Below, one piece after another: positions 38,539 through 50,325 of a stretch of 64,000 nt of DNA. Source of the stretch: Lojkania enalia (lineage: Eukaryota > Ascomycota > Dothideomycetes > Pleosporales); NCBI GenBank assembly GCA_010094045.1, contig ML986738.1, positions 1-64,000 of the forward strand, in the 5' to 3' direction. Position 1 is the stretch's first letter, and the number at the start of each line of letters is the position of its first letter. The notes below the pieces were generated by a model, which made no database searches, was not told the origin of the DNA, and saw nothing but the letters and a program-made list of their open reading frames with translations. Position numbers and translations under genes: made by a program.

Positions 38539-39067
38539 GTTCTTGTCTAAGTTAACCTATATAGTAGCTAATATTAGATTAAACCCTAGCTATAGAGATA
38601 GTACTTTTTAGCGTTCTATATTTATAATATCTACTCTTTCTTTTATAGGTTTATCCTAAAGCTCTTTAATCTATTATCTTATCTATTCTATCTAGGTGTA
38701 GTATCTTACTATCTCTAGTAGCTTATTCTAGCTTCTAATATATTCTACGTAGATATATTATAGTACTATATTTATATTTTTCTATTCCGGGGTTAGTACT
38801 TTATATATTCTAGTAGGTCCTACTCAACTTATAAGTATAGCCCTATTCTTCTTCCTTTTCTCTTCCTATTATACTAAAGATTTAACGCGAAAATACTTCT
38901 ACCTATAACTATTATACTAGTTACTTAATTCTTTTACTAGGCGTTATAATAGATCTATCTCGCTATTATTTAAACTATTAGTCTACAAACTATAACTATT
39001 ATAGTAATACTACTCTTTTTTCTATATATAGAGAGTATCTTTTTAGGGTTTATCCTGCGATCTTTCT

Positions 39068-39440
39068 CTAATCGAGGGTATCTTTCGCTATTTCTTAGCA
39101 AATATATTAAAGGCGTATAAGAAATCTACCTCTACCTATTAAGATTTTATAGCTGCTAAGAAAGAGAAGATTTACTATTTTAAGAAATCTGCGTGTTACT
39201 GTTATACAGCTTTTTCTTACCTAGAACGTGTTAAGAAACGTGTCTATTCTCTAGAGAAGTATAGCCTAGATCTTAGGAAATAAAAGGTAAAGTTAATAGA
39301 AGAGTAAGAGAAGTTAGAGGAAGAGGAGAGGAGGTCCGCTAGATCTAAGGTATTCTCTACTACTACTCCAAGTTCTATATAAGAGACTTCTTCTATATTA
39401 CTACTACTATTCCTTCCTAACTAGGCTCTACTTAATAACC
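39068..39440 (+). pseudogene. Antisense coiled-coil reading frame in Gypsy-2, unknown protein
   Basis: The frame is on the plus strand, opposite to pol, between the end of pol and the 3' LTR. It reads IEGIFRYFLANILKAYKK and, further on, YLERVKKRVYSLEKYSLDLR followed by KLEEEERRSARSKVFS. Its few stops (TAA, one TAG) fit former Gln or Trp codons. Alternating Leu/Val and charged residues suggest a coiled coil with a very acidic then basic end. The chromodomain on the other strand begins only at about 39440. The frame may extend further left. Family not recognised. Confidence 0.4.
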
Positions 39441-42400
39441 TATTATTCTAGCCTTCTAGTAAAACTCCTTCAGCTTTATAATATAGTTGGTTAAATTCTA
39501 TACTAGTTCTTATAAACTTTCCTCCTATAGGTATTCTTTCTATTTTACTAGATACTTCTATTAACATTTAAACCGCTTTCTTACTAGTATATATTTTACT
39601 TTATATTCCTATTCTAGTTCTATATTAATAGTTTCGTATAGTAGTATATTATTTAGTACTAGTTCTAGTTTTAACTTATAAAATACCGGGTATATTTTTA
39701 TATTACTTAGTAGTCTTAGTTTAAAATTTATAGGTCTAATCTATTCTTTAATTAAAAATAGTTCTATTCTCTTATAATCTAACTTTTTTATAAGTCTCTT
39801 AGTCTTTAAGTTTTTTATTAATAGGAAAACTTTACCCTCCTCTCTAAAGGTTAGTCTCTTAATCCTTAACTTATTAGCCTATTCTACTATTCTAAGATTT
39901 CTTAACTAAATCTTTTCTTTAAGCTAATTATAGATTTCCTTTATTTCCTTAGCTTTCTAGTCTACTAGTAGAACTAGAGATCTCTTCTCGTTCTATTTCT
40001 AATATATAATAGCTTTCTATTTATAGTTAGCTTTAAAGAGTATAGTTCCTATAATACTTTAGGTTATTCTATTATAAGCTATCTATATTATAGATAATAG
40101 TTTAATCTAATTATCTTATTATTTATTAATATATATCTTTAAATACGTTTCTAAGTTCTAGTTAACTTATTCTATCTAACTATCTATCTATAGGTAGAAA
40201 CTAGTTAATATCTATTATTAGATTTCTATCTTTTCTATCTATTCCTACTAGTATTTAGATATAAATAATTTATCTCTATCTAAAATAATATATTTTAGAA
40301 CTTTATACTCTATAAATACTATATATAATAATTTATATACTAGTTTAGATACTATTATTATTTTTAATACTAGTCTAAAGTATATATACTTTATTAGTTA
40401 ATCTACTATATTTATAATTATATTATATTTTCTTTCTAATTCTAGTTCTATTAACTCTAATAACTTAATTATAAAGTTAATTATAATCTACTCCTATAGT
40501 TCTTTAGGTACTTCTAATAGTTATAAGAATTTATAAAGCTTATATTTTATAGTCTTATTCTTTCTATATTCTAAATATTTATAGAGTATATTTTATACTT
40601 CTTTTCTTATATTAGTAAGAGTAAAGCTCTTCTTTAACCTTTACTCTATTTCTACTACCTCTAGGTATCCCTATTCTAGTAATTTATATAATTCTTTTAT
40701 TATCCGCTATTATATATATAAATATACGTATAGTTGTTTCTAAGTTATATTTTTAATTACTTTTACTTTTTTACTACTTATTAGATATTACTCTACTATC
40801 TATATATTCTTTAGTTTTTACTACTAAGTTTACTCTAGCGTAGTTAGTTTTATAATTTAAGCGACTTGTAGGTAGTTATATATAAAAGATCTATTCGATT
40901 CTTATCTTAGGATCGCATCTCTTTTATACCTTTTCTTAGTTATATAGTCGGCTCTATAATTTAGTACGTCTGCAGCTGTATTTTCTAACCCTTTCTAATA
41001 TATTATCTTAAAGTTATAGTCTATTAGTCGTTCTATCTATTATATTTATCTTTCTATAAGTTCCTTTATTATTATAAAGTATATAAGGTTTTATAGTCTA
41101 TCTAGACTTTAAAATAGGTATTTAGTTCCTACTAAATATACTCGCTATTTTCTTAATACTTTAACTATTACTAATAGTTTCTTATCGTATATATTATAGT
41201 TAAGTTCTTCTAGTTTTATTTTTCTTAAAAAGTAGGCTTATAGTTTCTACTTTCTATCTTTATCTTACTAACTTAAGTAAGCGCCTATTACTTTATCTAA
41301 AGTATTAGTTTCCACTTAAAATTACTTCTCTTGGTCTAGTATTCTTAGTATTAATACTAAGGTAAAGTAGGCTTTTAGTTTTTTAAAGGCTTTTTACTAT
41401 ACTTCTTACTACTTAAACTCTTTTTCTTTCTTATTAATCTCTATTAAAGGTACTACTACTCTAGAGTACCCGCTTATAAATTTTCTGTAGAAATTCGCGA
41501 AGTTTAAAAAGGATTAGACTTATTTAACTAAAGTAGGTACTAGTTATTCTAGTATTATTTTAACCTTTTCTTATTCTATTTTAATACTATTTCTAAATAT
41601 CTGAAATTCTAGAAACTCTATTTCTATTTTATAAAACTCGCATTTCTCTAGGGCTATAAGTAATTTATACTCTTATAGTTTCGTTAATACTTTTCTAATA
41701 TATTCCTTATACTCTCTTAGCAATCTATTTATATAGACTAGAATATTATCTAGATATACTATTATAAATATATCTAAGTATTCTTTTAATATATTATTTA
41801 TAACTATTTAAAAGGTTACTAGTATATTTATAAGTTTAAATAATATTACTAAGTATTTAAAAAAATCTTCTCTTATCTTAAATACTATTTTCTATTTATA
41901 GCCCTCCTTTATCCGAATTTAATAGTATCCTTCTCTTATATTAAACCTTATAAACTACTTAGCTCCTTATAATTAACTTATAAGTTCTATTATTCTAGGT
42001 AATAGATATCTATTTTTCTTAGTTATATTGTTTAATTATCTATAGTCCATATATAACCTTAATTTGCTATTCTTCTTAAGTATAAATAGTATTAGTAATA
42101 CTATTTTACTCTAGTTTAGTTATATATACCCCTTTACTAAATTCTTTTAGATATACTTCCTAAGTTCTTCTCTTTATTCTCGGTTTAAGTTATATATTAG
42201 ACTAGATTTTAATTTCTTTTTATCCTTAACAATTAATTTTATAGTTATATTCCTTATACTTAGATAATCCTCTATTTTCTACTTCTTTATATAGCTCTAT
42301 AAATTTGCTATAATCTTCTTAAATTTCTTAAAATATACTTTTATTCTATAGTTTATTATATACTTTTCGAACTACGATAATATCTAATATCTATTTTATC

Positions 42401-42446
42401 TTCTTAAAATATTTAGCTATTATAGCTACCGATACTCTCTATATTA
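39430..42446 (-). pseudogene. Gypsy-2 pol (reverse transcriptase to chromodomain), RIP-broken
   Basis: Read on the minus strand. Reverse transcriptase is at about 42440-41650; its active-site block YLDN at 41745-41756 was originally YLDD. The RNase H start NFYRKFISGYSRVVVPLIE is at about 41454-41510. Integrase is at about 40900-40100, with a DRDKLF-like catalytic block near 40270-40300. The C-terminal chromodomain at about 39600-39440 reads KYLVK, a stop, then KEYL (originally YLVKWKGY-like). The pol frame is separated from gag-protease by the Copia-2 insertion at 42452-47785. Confidence 0.85.
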
Positions 42447-42451
42447 ATTAT

Positions 42452-42577
42452 TGTTAGAGCTGGCTAGCTCTAATAAGAGTTGGAAAAACTGCGTCTATTA
42501 ACTAGAAATGCGAGATATATTATATATATATCCCTAGACCTATTAAGAGGCTAACTATAAATAACTTAGCTATAATA
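42452..42577 (-). repeat. Copia-2 left LTR (3' LTR, 126 bp)
   Basis: It begins TGTTAGAGCTGG and ends TATAATA (from TAACA). It is collinear with 47660-47785. Confidence 0.92.
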
Positions 42578-42717
42578 TACCCCCCTAGCTATAGTAAATA
42601 GTAAAGTTACCTTCTAGTTAACTAGTTTAGGTACTTTTATATAGCTGTAATATACCCCCCCAGCTATAGTAAATAGTAAAGCTGCCTTCTAGTTAACTAG
42701 TCTAAATACCTCTATAA
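42568..42717. repeat. 75-bp tandem duplication spanning the LTR end and polypurine tract of Copia-2
   Basis: The units start at 42568 and 42643. Each contains AGCT(A/G)TAATATACCCCCC followed by the same ~55 bases. On the coding strand this gives two polypurine tracts, each followed by the first 10 bases of an LTR. Confidence 0.85.
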
Positions 42718-42999
42718 GACTGAGCTACTTTAAAAAGGTAAGGTACTTCTACTTATATAGTACCTTTATAAAACCGTCTGCTAGTATCTAGTTTATTAGC
42801 TTCTAGTTAACCTATAACCTTCCTACTTTAACTTATTAAATCTATATCTAATAAGTATCTATATAATATAACCTAGTCTATAATCTATCTACTACTTTAG
42901 TAGTAATATATACTATCTACTAATTATTATAAAATAGTATAGGGACTATTTCTATATTAAACTCTACGTTATTAAAAACTTTAGTTTACTATTACAGCT

Positions 43000-45900
43000 T
43001 ACTACCTACTATAGATAGAGCTAGCAGCTTAGCCTTAGTTATTAACTTAATAACTAAGCGCTGTATTATTACTTTCTAGTTAATAGGTAGGCTATAGAAC
43101 TTAAATAGGTAGCTCTATAAGCTATAATACGTCTTCTAATTATTTGCGAATACTACGTCTAATACTCTATAGAATAGTAGCTTATACTTATTACTAAAGT
43201 AGGTTGCGTTTTTCTAATCTAATTTAGATACTTATAAGCCTAGCCTTCTTATACTAATTATATATCTCTAGACGTACTCTACTACTTAAATATAACTCTA
43301 TTCTAGATTTTTAAGATAGGTTACTAAAGTTAAGTAAGTTTTTAAAATGTCTGGGCGTATGTAAACTACTAGATATTTTAGAGATCTAATTAGCTATTAA
43401 TAATATCTAGTTCTCTAATAGTTTAGCTTCTCTATACTTAATACTAGGTAGTTATTAACTAGAGGTATTATAGGATAGCTTCTCTACCTCTACTTCTATA
43501 GTTTATACTTAGTTGCGATCTTATTAATAAACGAGTTTTAACTAAGCTAGATTCTACCTATATTCTAGTCTCGGACTATTCTAATTTCTAGAAATTACCT
43601 AAGCTGTCTAAATAAGTATAGCTTATACTATAATTTTAAGCCTACTTTAAATTACTAATATATAGTAGAATAGTTTAGATAGATTAGAACAACTATATTA
43701 TTAATATAGAAGAATATTATTAAGCTCTTACTTCTAAATAGATATAGAACTTTCTAGATTAACTATAGTTCTAGCTTAAGTAGTAAGCTCTTAAGGTATT
43801 TATACTAGAGTAGAGGAGTATCTCTTAGGCTATAAAAAGCTTTCCTTATCTCTAGTAACTTATCTAGTTTCTATATAAATCCTTCTAGTATATAGGTATA
43901 TATTAGTCTATCTAGCGGTATATTTAAGAAAGCGTTAGTAATATTATATTAATAGGCGTATAGTTTAAAAGCTGCTGCTAAAGCGACTAGAAATTAGAAT
44001 ACTTATACTACTAGAGTAGCTGTATATATATCTCCCCAGTTCTACTATAGGTCTTCTCTAATAACTAGCCTAGCTTTAAACTTATATAGATATCTATTCT
44101 TATCGAATTTGTATATAAATACCTATATCAGTAGTAGAAGTTTAATCTCTAGCTATATACTAGCTCTAGTCTCTATTATATAAACTAGACAGCCCTTACT
44201 ATAGCAGCTCTCAAGCTCTACTACTACTACTTTCTTAAATTCGATTCTAAATAGATACTTTTTAAGCTACTTCTATCGCTTTAATAGAAGTAGTAGCTAA
44301 TCTCTATATAAACTAATCCTAGGCTAATTAGCTAGTATATTACTACTCGTCTTCTATTATAATACTTCTATAAACGCTATATAGTATATATAGAATATTC
44401 TACGAATTCTAGTCTCTATAAAATTTCTAGTATTAAGCTAACTATTAATTTTATCGCGTCTGTTTGTATTATTTAATTATTAGTCTAGAGCCTCTACTTC
44501 TAGCTTAATCTAATACTAGCCCTTAAAGAAGCTAGTTATTACTTCTAGATTCTCGTTATAATCGTCTTAACTATACGGTTCTAGGGTATCTTCTAGTATT
44601 ATAATACTATTAACTGCTAGATACTCTACTCTAGCTAGCTTACTTAATTATTACTAATCTAGCTCCTACTTAAGCTACTTCTTAATCTACTACTTAAGCT
44701 TATTATCTAGCGTCTTCTTATATAATTGAGGGGTTGATTAATCTAGTATCTATTTAAGCTCTATATTATTCAGCTTACAGCTCTTCTTAATATTAAGTAC
44801 TGCGGCTGCTAGATATAGTATCTACTTGTCTAGAAAGATAAGATCTTTATACGATTCTGCAGGTAGTAGAATAATATCTCTAGTACTAATAACTCTATCT
44901 AGCTCTAGTATCTAGATGCGATAGATATTTGTAGAGTTATATTCTATAAGGCGTCCGATTAGCGCGTAAGATTATAGCTTCTCTCTCTAATATAGGTAAT
45001 AATTTAGGATATATACCTTAACTCTTAACACGCTAAAATAAGCTACTAATAGTCTAGTTCTATATACTATTTTATATAGAGTATACTAGTCTAAAGCTTC
45101 GGTTAGTATATAATTGAGGAGATAGACTGCTAAGAGTAGGTACTCGTTTAATACCTCTATTAGTAGCCCTGCGTCTATCCTTATAGCTCTTCCCTATATA
45201 ACTAGTAACTACCCTACTCTCTCTATTAGACTATTCTACTTCTTAGTATACTCTATTTATAGTTCTACTAAGATTTCTAGGTTCTTAAAGATATTAAGTA
45301 TCTTAGAATATCCGCGCTTACTATTAAGCTTAATAGCTTTAACCTATATATTAAACTAAGCTCTAAGCTTAACTAGCAATTTCTATACTATATATCGTAG
45401 CGTTATTATATTCTTATTTAGCAGGTAATAGGCTTTATACTACCTATTATACTAGCAGACTATATAGAATATTTAGAGGTCTTTATTATAGTAGCGCTCT
45501 GACCGATTATATATCTAGACTAGATCTATCCCTGGTCTCTTAAATAGTCTTTAGGCTGGTTTCTAAGAAGCTTTTCTACTTACTATTTTATAAAGCTTAA
45601 ACTAAATATAGATAGTATATTCTATCTATTTTAAAGCTTAATTTCTCTACTACTACTACTACTACTACTACACCCCCTACTACTGCTTAATTAACTTAAG
45701 CCCGTTAATATAAGTAGGTAGATAAGTAACTACCTTCTAGCTAGTATAGCTAAATACCCTATAAGCTTGTATAGGTATAAGTTCTAGCTGCTTATAAGCT
45801 GCGTAAGAAGGCCTCGGTTTATACTATACTATATATACTAATAGAGATAGTTATATACTATCTTCTATATCTATCAGCTAATACTTAGACGTGTACCTAA

Positions 45901-47640
45901 GATAGTATATAATATTTAACAGATCTATCTAATATAGATAGTTTTATCTTAAGTTAAAATAGATTCCTACTATACTATAATATAAAAAACTAACTATATT
46001 TATAAATATCTTTAGAATATATACTATATAAAAGAGTAGGATAGTCTTAATTCTAGTAGGCGTTTACATCTACAGCCGGACTTCTTCCTATTCTTAAATT
46101 AGTAGCAGCTGTTCTCTTATATATATATAGTCGTCTAGTCTAAACTACTATATTATTCTCGAGCTATAAAACTTGCTGTTAGTAATATAGGTATTTAAGC
46201 TAGGGTTTATAATCTATCTATTAAGTAGTAATAGCTAATACTAATACTACTTAGCCTATATAGCTTTAAGCTATAGAGCTAAAACTGCTATAGATCTTAC
46301 TAATCAACTTAAGTTTAGAGCTACTATTATAGCTGGTCCTAATAGTTAACGCCTATTATTCTATCTTTTTATTATACTTAATACTGGTACTAAGACTATT
46401 ATAAAGTTTATAAAGTCTACTAACCCTACTAATCCTACTACTACTATTAGTTATTTCTTAGTATTATAGAGTACTTTTAACCTAGATAATCTTAATATTC
46501 TAAATTCCTAGAATTTCTATTTAATATCTTAATCTAGCTACTAGCTTAATAGGTGTAGTACTAAATTAATATATAAATACTATTTAAATTTATAACTATT
46601 TCTATAGAAGTAGACTATCTATTTTAATTATTAGAGTTTCTAGCTGCTATTAGTCTACTACAACTACTATAGTTATTATAGTATAATACTAAGTATCGCG
46701 AACGTTCCTAGCTCTAATATAACTAGTCTAGTACGACGATAGTATAATATATATTAGACTACTAGGTCTAAAATACTTATATATAGTTTATTATCTGCTT
46801 TAGACTTAATAAGTAGTAATAGCTTATTTACTGCCTAGCTATCGTTTAAGCTTTTAACTGTGAGAATAAAGTCCTACTAAGCTTAATTCCCCTATACTTC
46901 TAGTATACTTGCTAGGTTTATAACGCGCGTCGTTTTAAGCTAATCCTTAAACTAGGTATCTAGGTTCCCCTTTCTTAGTTGTATCTTAAGCGTCTAGTAT
47001 CGAGCCTATAGCTGTATACTACACTTAGCTTTACTTGGGTAGAGATACTTCTTAAGAGTCTATAGTTAATTATACGCAGTCTTATAGTCTATAATTAGAT
47101 AGATATATTAAGCTGCTATTATCCTCGATATCTCCTACGTGAATTCCCTAAGAGTCTTCTCTTTCTACAGTTACCGCGCTTTACTATAGCTGTACGTTTT
47201 ATACTAGACTTTATATCTTGCTAATTCTTAATTAGTTAGATCTATAATATCTACTTTAGTATCTACTGCTTTAGCATTACTATCTGTTCTATAGAAATCT
47301 CTAAACTACTTCTTATTAAGGTCTAGGTCTACGTATTTTTAGAGCTGGTTCCAGTCTGCGCTGTCCTTCTATAGAAATAACTACTATATCTAGTACTCTA
47401 GTTTATTAAGAATAACTATAGCCTTAGTAATAAGTAGGTTTAATTCTATTATCTTTTTAATATACTATATTACGTTAATCTATTAAGGTCTCTACTATAA
47501 CTAGTTCTAAGCTTTCTAGCTTCCTAACTAGTCTAGTAATATTAAGGTAACTAAGGTTTTAATAAATAAGATATAATTAACTAACTAAGTCTATATTAAT
47601 TAGCTCTAGTTTATTTATATAGAATATAGTAGTAGTTAAA
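43000..47640 (-). pseudogene. Copia-2 gag-pol polyprotein, RIP-broken
   Basis: Read on the minus strand. Gag is at about 47600-46800, with protease and pre-integrase following. The integrase C-terminal half is at about 45260-44830 (NSLIERVGQLLVIQGRAIRI and LNEYLLLAVYLLNY, typical of Copia integrases). Reverse transcriptase is at about 44060-43530. It has YNITNAFLNIPLDRLIYTY, the block RKAFYSLRDTPLL, and an active site decayed to YINNIVVL near 43690 (originally YVDDIV). RNase H lies towards 43000. A run of TAC triplets at about 45648-45671 sits in the sequence between integrase and pre-integrase. Confidence 0.85.
45648..45671. repeat. TAC trinucleotide microsatellite
   Basis: Eight uninterrupted TAC triplets lie inside Copia-2, followed by CACCCCC. 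Confidence 0.9.
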
Positions 47641-47646
47641 GAGCTT

Positions 47647-47659
47647 CCGGGCTTATAAC
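47647..47659 (-). other. Copia-2 primer-binding site, half-tRNA-iMet type
   Basis: The minus strand reads GTTATAAGCCCGG immediately after the 5' LTR (47660-47785), the same as in Copia-1 and Copia-3. Confidence 0.7.
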
Positions 47660-47785
47660 TATTAGAGTTAACTAGCTCTAATAAGGGTTAGAAAAACTAC
47701 GTCTATTAACTAGAAATATAAGATATGTTATATATATATCTCTAGACCTACTAAAGGGCTAACTGTAAATAACTTAGCCGTAATA
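47660..47785 (-). repeat. Copia-2 right LTR (5' LTR, 126 bp)
   Basis: It begins TATTAGAG (from TGTTAGAG) and ends CCGTAATA. It is collinear with 42452-42577. Confidence 0.92.
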
Positions 47786-47790
47786 ATTAT

Positions 47791-50291
47791 AAACCTGAGG
47801 GACGCCTTATCCTATACTATTCTACTACCCGTTTTGTCTTAAAGTAGCTTTATAACCTATAAACTATCCCTTACTACTAATCTACTCTAGGATTATATTT
47901 GGCTAGCTAGTCTATACCTAGTAATATATTAAATTTTTCTAGGTTTATAATATTAAGTACTTATTTTTTAGTTTCTATTAGTATAACTCTTCTACTATAA
48001 TCTATTAGCTTATCGTCTGCTAGGTATATTATATAAGGTACTACTTTTTTCCTCTACTCTATATTATTCTTATAAACCTATTATACTGATATAAACGTGT
48101 CTAAAGCTCTACTATTAAGTAGTACTCTAAGCTTCCTTCTATTAAACTCTATTTAGAATACTATATATAAAAGTATTATACTAGTAACTCTTCTAATAGC
48201 TTTTCTACCCGGTTCCTTAGTATAGCTATTATCTTAGGGGCTACTTAGTTTTTTAACTAAGATAGGAAGAACCCTACCTTCTCCTTCTCTTTCTTATATA
48301 GTAGATATCTATCTATATTATACTTTATCTATAGTTTTTAGGCGTAAGCAGCCTTTACCTATTTACTATATATCTTATACTTCTATCCTAAGAAATATTA
48401 TTGCTATTTAATTAGTCGGTAATCTTTATCTAATCCTTACTATTTAAGTACTCTAAATATATCTTAGTAGTACTAGTATCTAACTATATATTATTTCTAG
48501 TTTAAAGCTTTATATTCCTCTAAATATATATTATCTTTAGGACGTTTCTCTTTCTTAAGTATACTTGCTCCTATTATCTTATAAGCTGTAATATTAAGTC
48601 ATCTTCTAATATCTCTTTATATCTCCCTTATCTCTAAGACTAACTTTCTTAGCTCTTTAACTTCTATAATAATTTTACTAAGCTAGTATAGATACTCTAT
48701 TCTAAAGTAAATTAGACTTCTATAAGTTTAATAGTACCTATTTTCTATATAATCTTCTATCTTATCTTAAAATAGTAAGATTTTCGGTAATAATTATATA
48801 TCTATTCTTAGCTATATTTCTAGCTTTATCTTAATACCCTTATATGTTAAGTAATTGTCCTAGTAACAGCTAGCCTAATCTTTTTTACAGCTGTTCTTAT
48901 AGGGTAGTATATATTTCCTTTTCTTACCTTTTATCTATTCTATAGAGTAGCTTTAGTATATCTCCTATATATACTCGAATATTTCTTCGTCCGTAATTTT
49001 CCCTACTAATTTTACTACAACTTCTAATATACTCTAGCTATCTTAGAATGTTACTTCTTCGAACGGTATATTCTAATATTTTTAGGAGTATAGTCTTACT
49101 CTATATATTTTTATTATAGATCTAGTACTTCTTTTACTTTATTCTTCCTAGGATTAATATACTATCAAGCCTCGGTATACCTAGTAGATATTCCGTATAT
49201 TTGATAACTACTACTGCCCTTCTTAGCTATAGCTAATAATTACTTCCTTCTTTTACTAAATAGTATATTCTGTATCTATTGTCTATATAATATATCTAGT
49301 ACCGTATTAGTTATTAGTATCTATTAGTAGGTTATACAGTTATTATTTAAGCTTCCTTCTTCTTATTTAAATATTCTTTTATATAGTATTCTTTTTATCT
49401 ATATAAAAGATACGCTTTCTCTTTAAGCCTTTCTTTCTTAAGATTACTTATCCTTAATTATTAGTAGTTCTTTCCCTTGTCCTTTTCGACTTTTCCGAGG
49501 ACTATTAGATTACTATTCTATAGTGCTATCTTATTCTCCTTTTTAGTTAGTATAAATATTTGCGGCTAAGATTATTTCTCTATCTCCTACTTATATTAAT
49601 AGTTATTAATCCTAACCGCTAATTCGATTATTTCTAATAACTCTATTAGCCTTTCTTCTCTAGCTAGATTGTCTTTAACCTTATCCTTAAGCCCTTTATA
49701 GAAGATTCCTACTAATATATTATTATCTTATCCTAGTCTAGCGCTAAATCTCTAGAACTCTATAGTATAATCTATTATCCTTTTAGTCTAGGTTAGCTTT
49801 AGCAGCTTTCTTTATACTTTCTATTTTATATCTACTTCTCTAAAGACGTTTTAGACCTTATTTTTAAATTCTTCCTAGCTCTTAAAGAGTTTGTCTATAG
49901 ATTTTCTAGTCTTCTTTATATTACCTCTATTTTCCAGCTAATTAGCTATAAATAATTTAGCTTATACTAGTAATATCTCTTCTATATTTATTATTATAGC
50001 TAAGATCTTATTCTTATCTAAGAAGAAGGTCGTACTATTAAACCTAAAGTATAGTTCTATTAATATAAGAAAGAGGTTAATATATTCTTTCTTACTATTA
50101 AACTTCTTTAATAAAGCTATCTTAACTTATACTTATTATTTAGCTTTAGCTAGGTCGGTTCTAGCTACAGCTAGCTTATATTATATCTATATAATATAAG
50201 TCTCCTATTCCTATACTTTTTATACTATAACTTCTTCTAAAGCTTACAGCCTTTAGGTTATTATAACTTAACTTTACGATATAGTAGACAT
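47791..50291 (-). pseudogene. Gypsy-2 gag and protease, RIP-broken
   Basis: The minus-strand frame starts at an ATG kept at 50289-50291 (MSTIS), and the stops in its first 70 codons fit CAA/CAG. A long helical N-terminus (ALEEVIV...VARTDLAKAK) is followed by the retrotransposon gag core at about 50000-49700 (RKLLKLTxTKRIIDYTIEFxRFSARLG). A retropepsin-like domain is at about 48120-47860. There NSRALDTFIS stands for DSGALDTFIS, and LGIDxLAKYNP near 47880 matches the usual LGxDWL block. Copia-2 then interrupts. The leader between the gag start and the 5' LTR is hit by Fot-B3. Confidence 0.85.
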
Positions 50292-50325
50292 CTTTATATA
50301 GTTTCTATTCTCTTAATATTAGGTA

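Larger units (their letters stand above)
30894..38629 (-). repeat. Gypsy-2 left LTR (538 bp without insert), interrupted by Gypsy-1 copy B
   Basis: It starts TATTACTAACC (from TGTTA) and ends TTTATAATA (from TAACA). The inserted Gypsy-1 copy B duplicated GTTCT (31341-31345 and 38539-38543). The right LTR shows the undisturbed site at about 60710-60720. On the coding strand the purine-rich AAAAGAAAGAGTAG next to 38630 is the polypurine tract, so this is the 3' LTR. Confidence 0.9.
42452..47785 (-). mobile_element. Copia-2, complete LTR retrotransposon (5334 bp) inside Gypsy-2
   Basis: The LTRs are 126 bases each (42452-42577 and 47660-47785). The target duplication ATTAT is perfect (42447-42451 and 47786-47790). 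The primer-binding site 47647-47659 and the minus-strand purine tract next to 42578 give minus orientation. It lies between the protease and reverse transcriptase regions of Gypsy-2. Confidence 0.94.

Noticed and set aside
45648..45671. TAC triplet run as a coding homopolymer of interest
   Set aside because: A plain microsatellite within dead Copia-2 sequence; no conserved protein feature could be tied to it.
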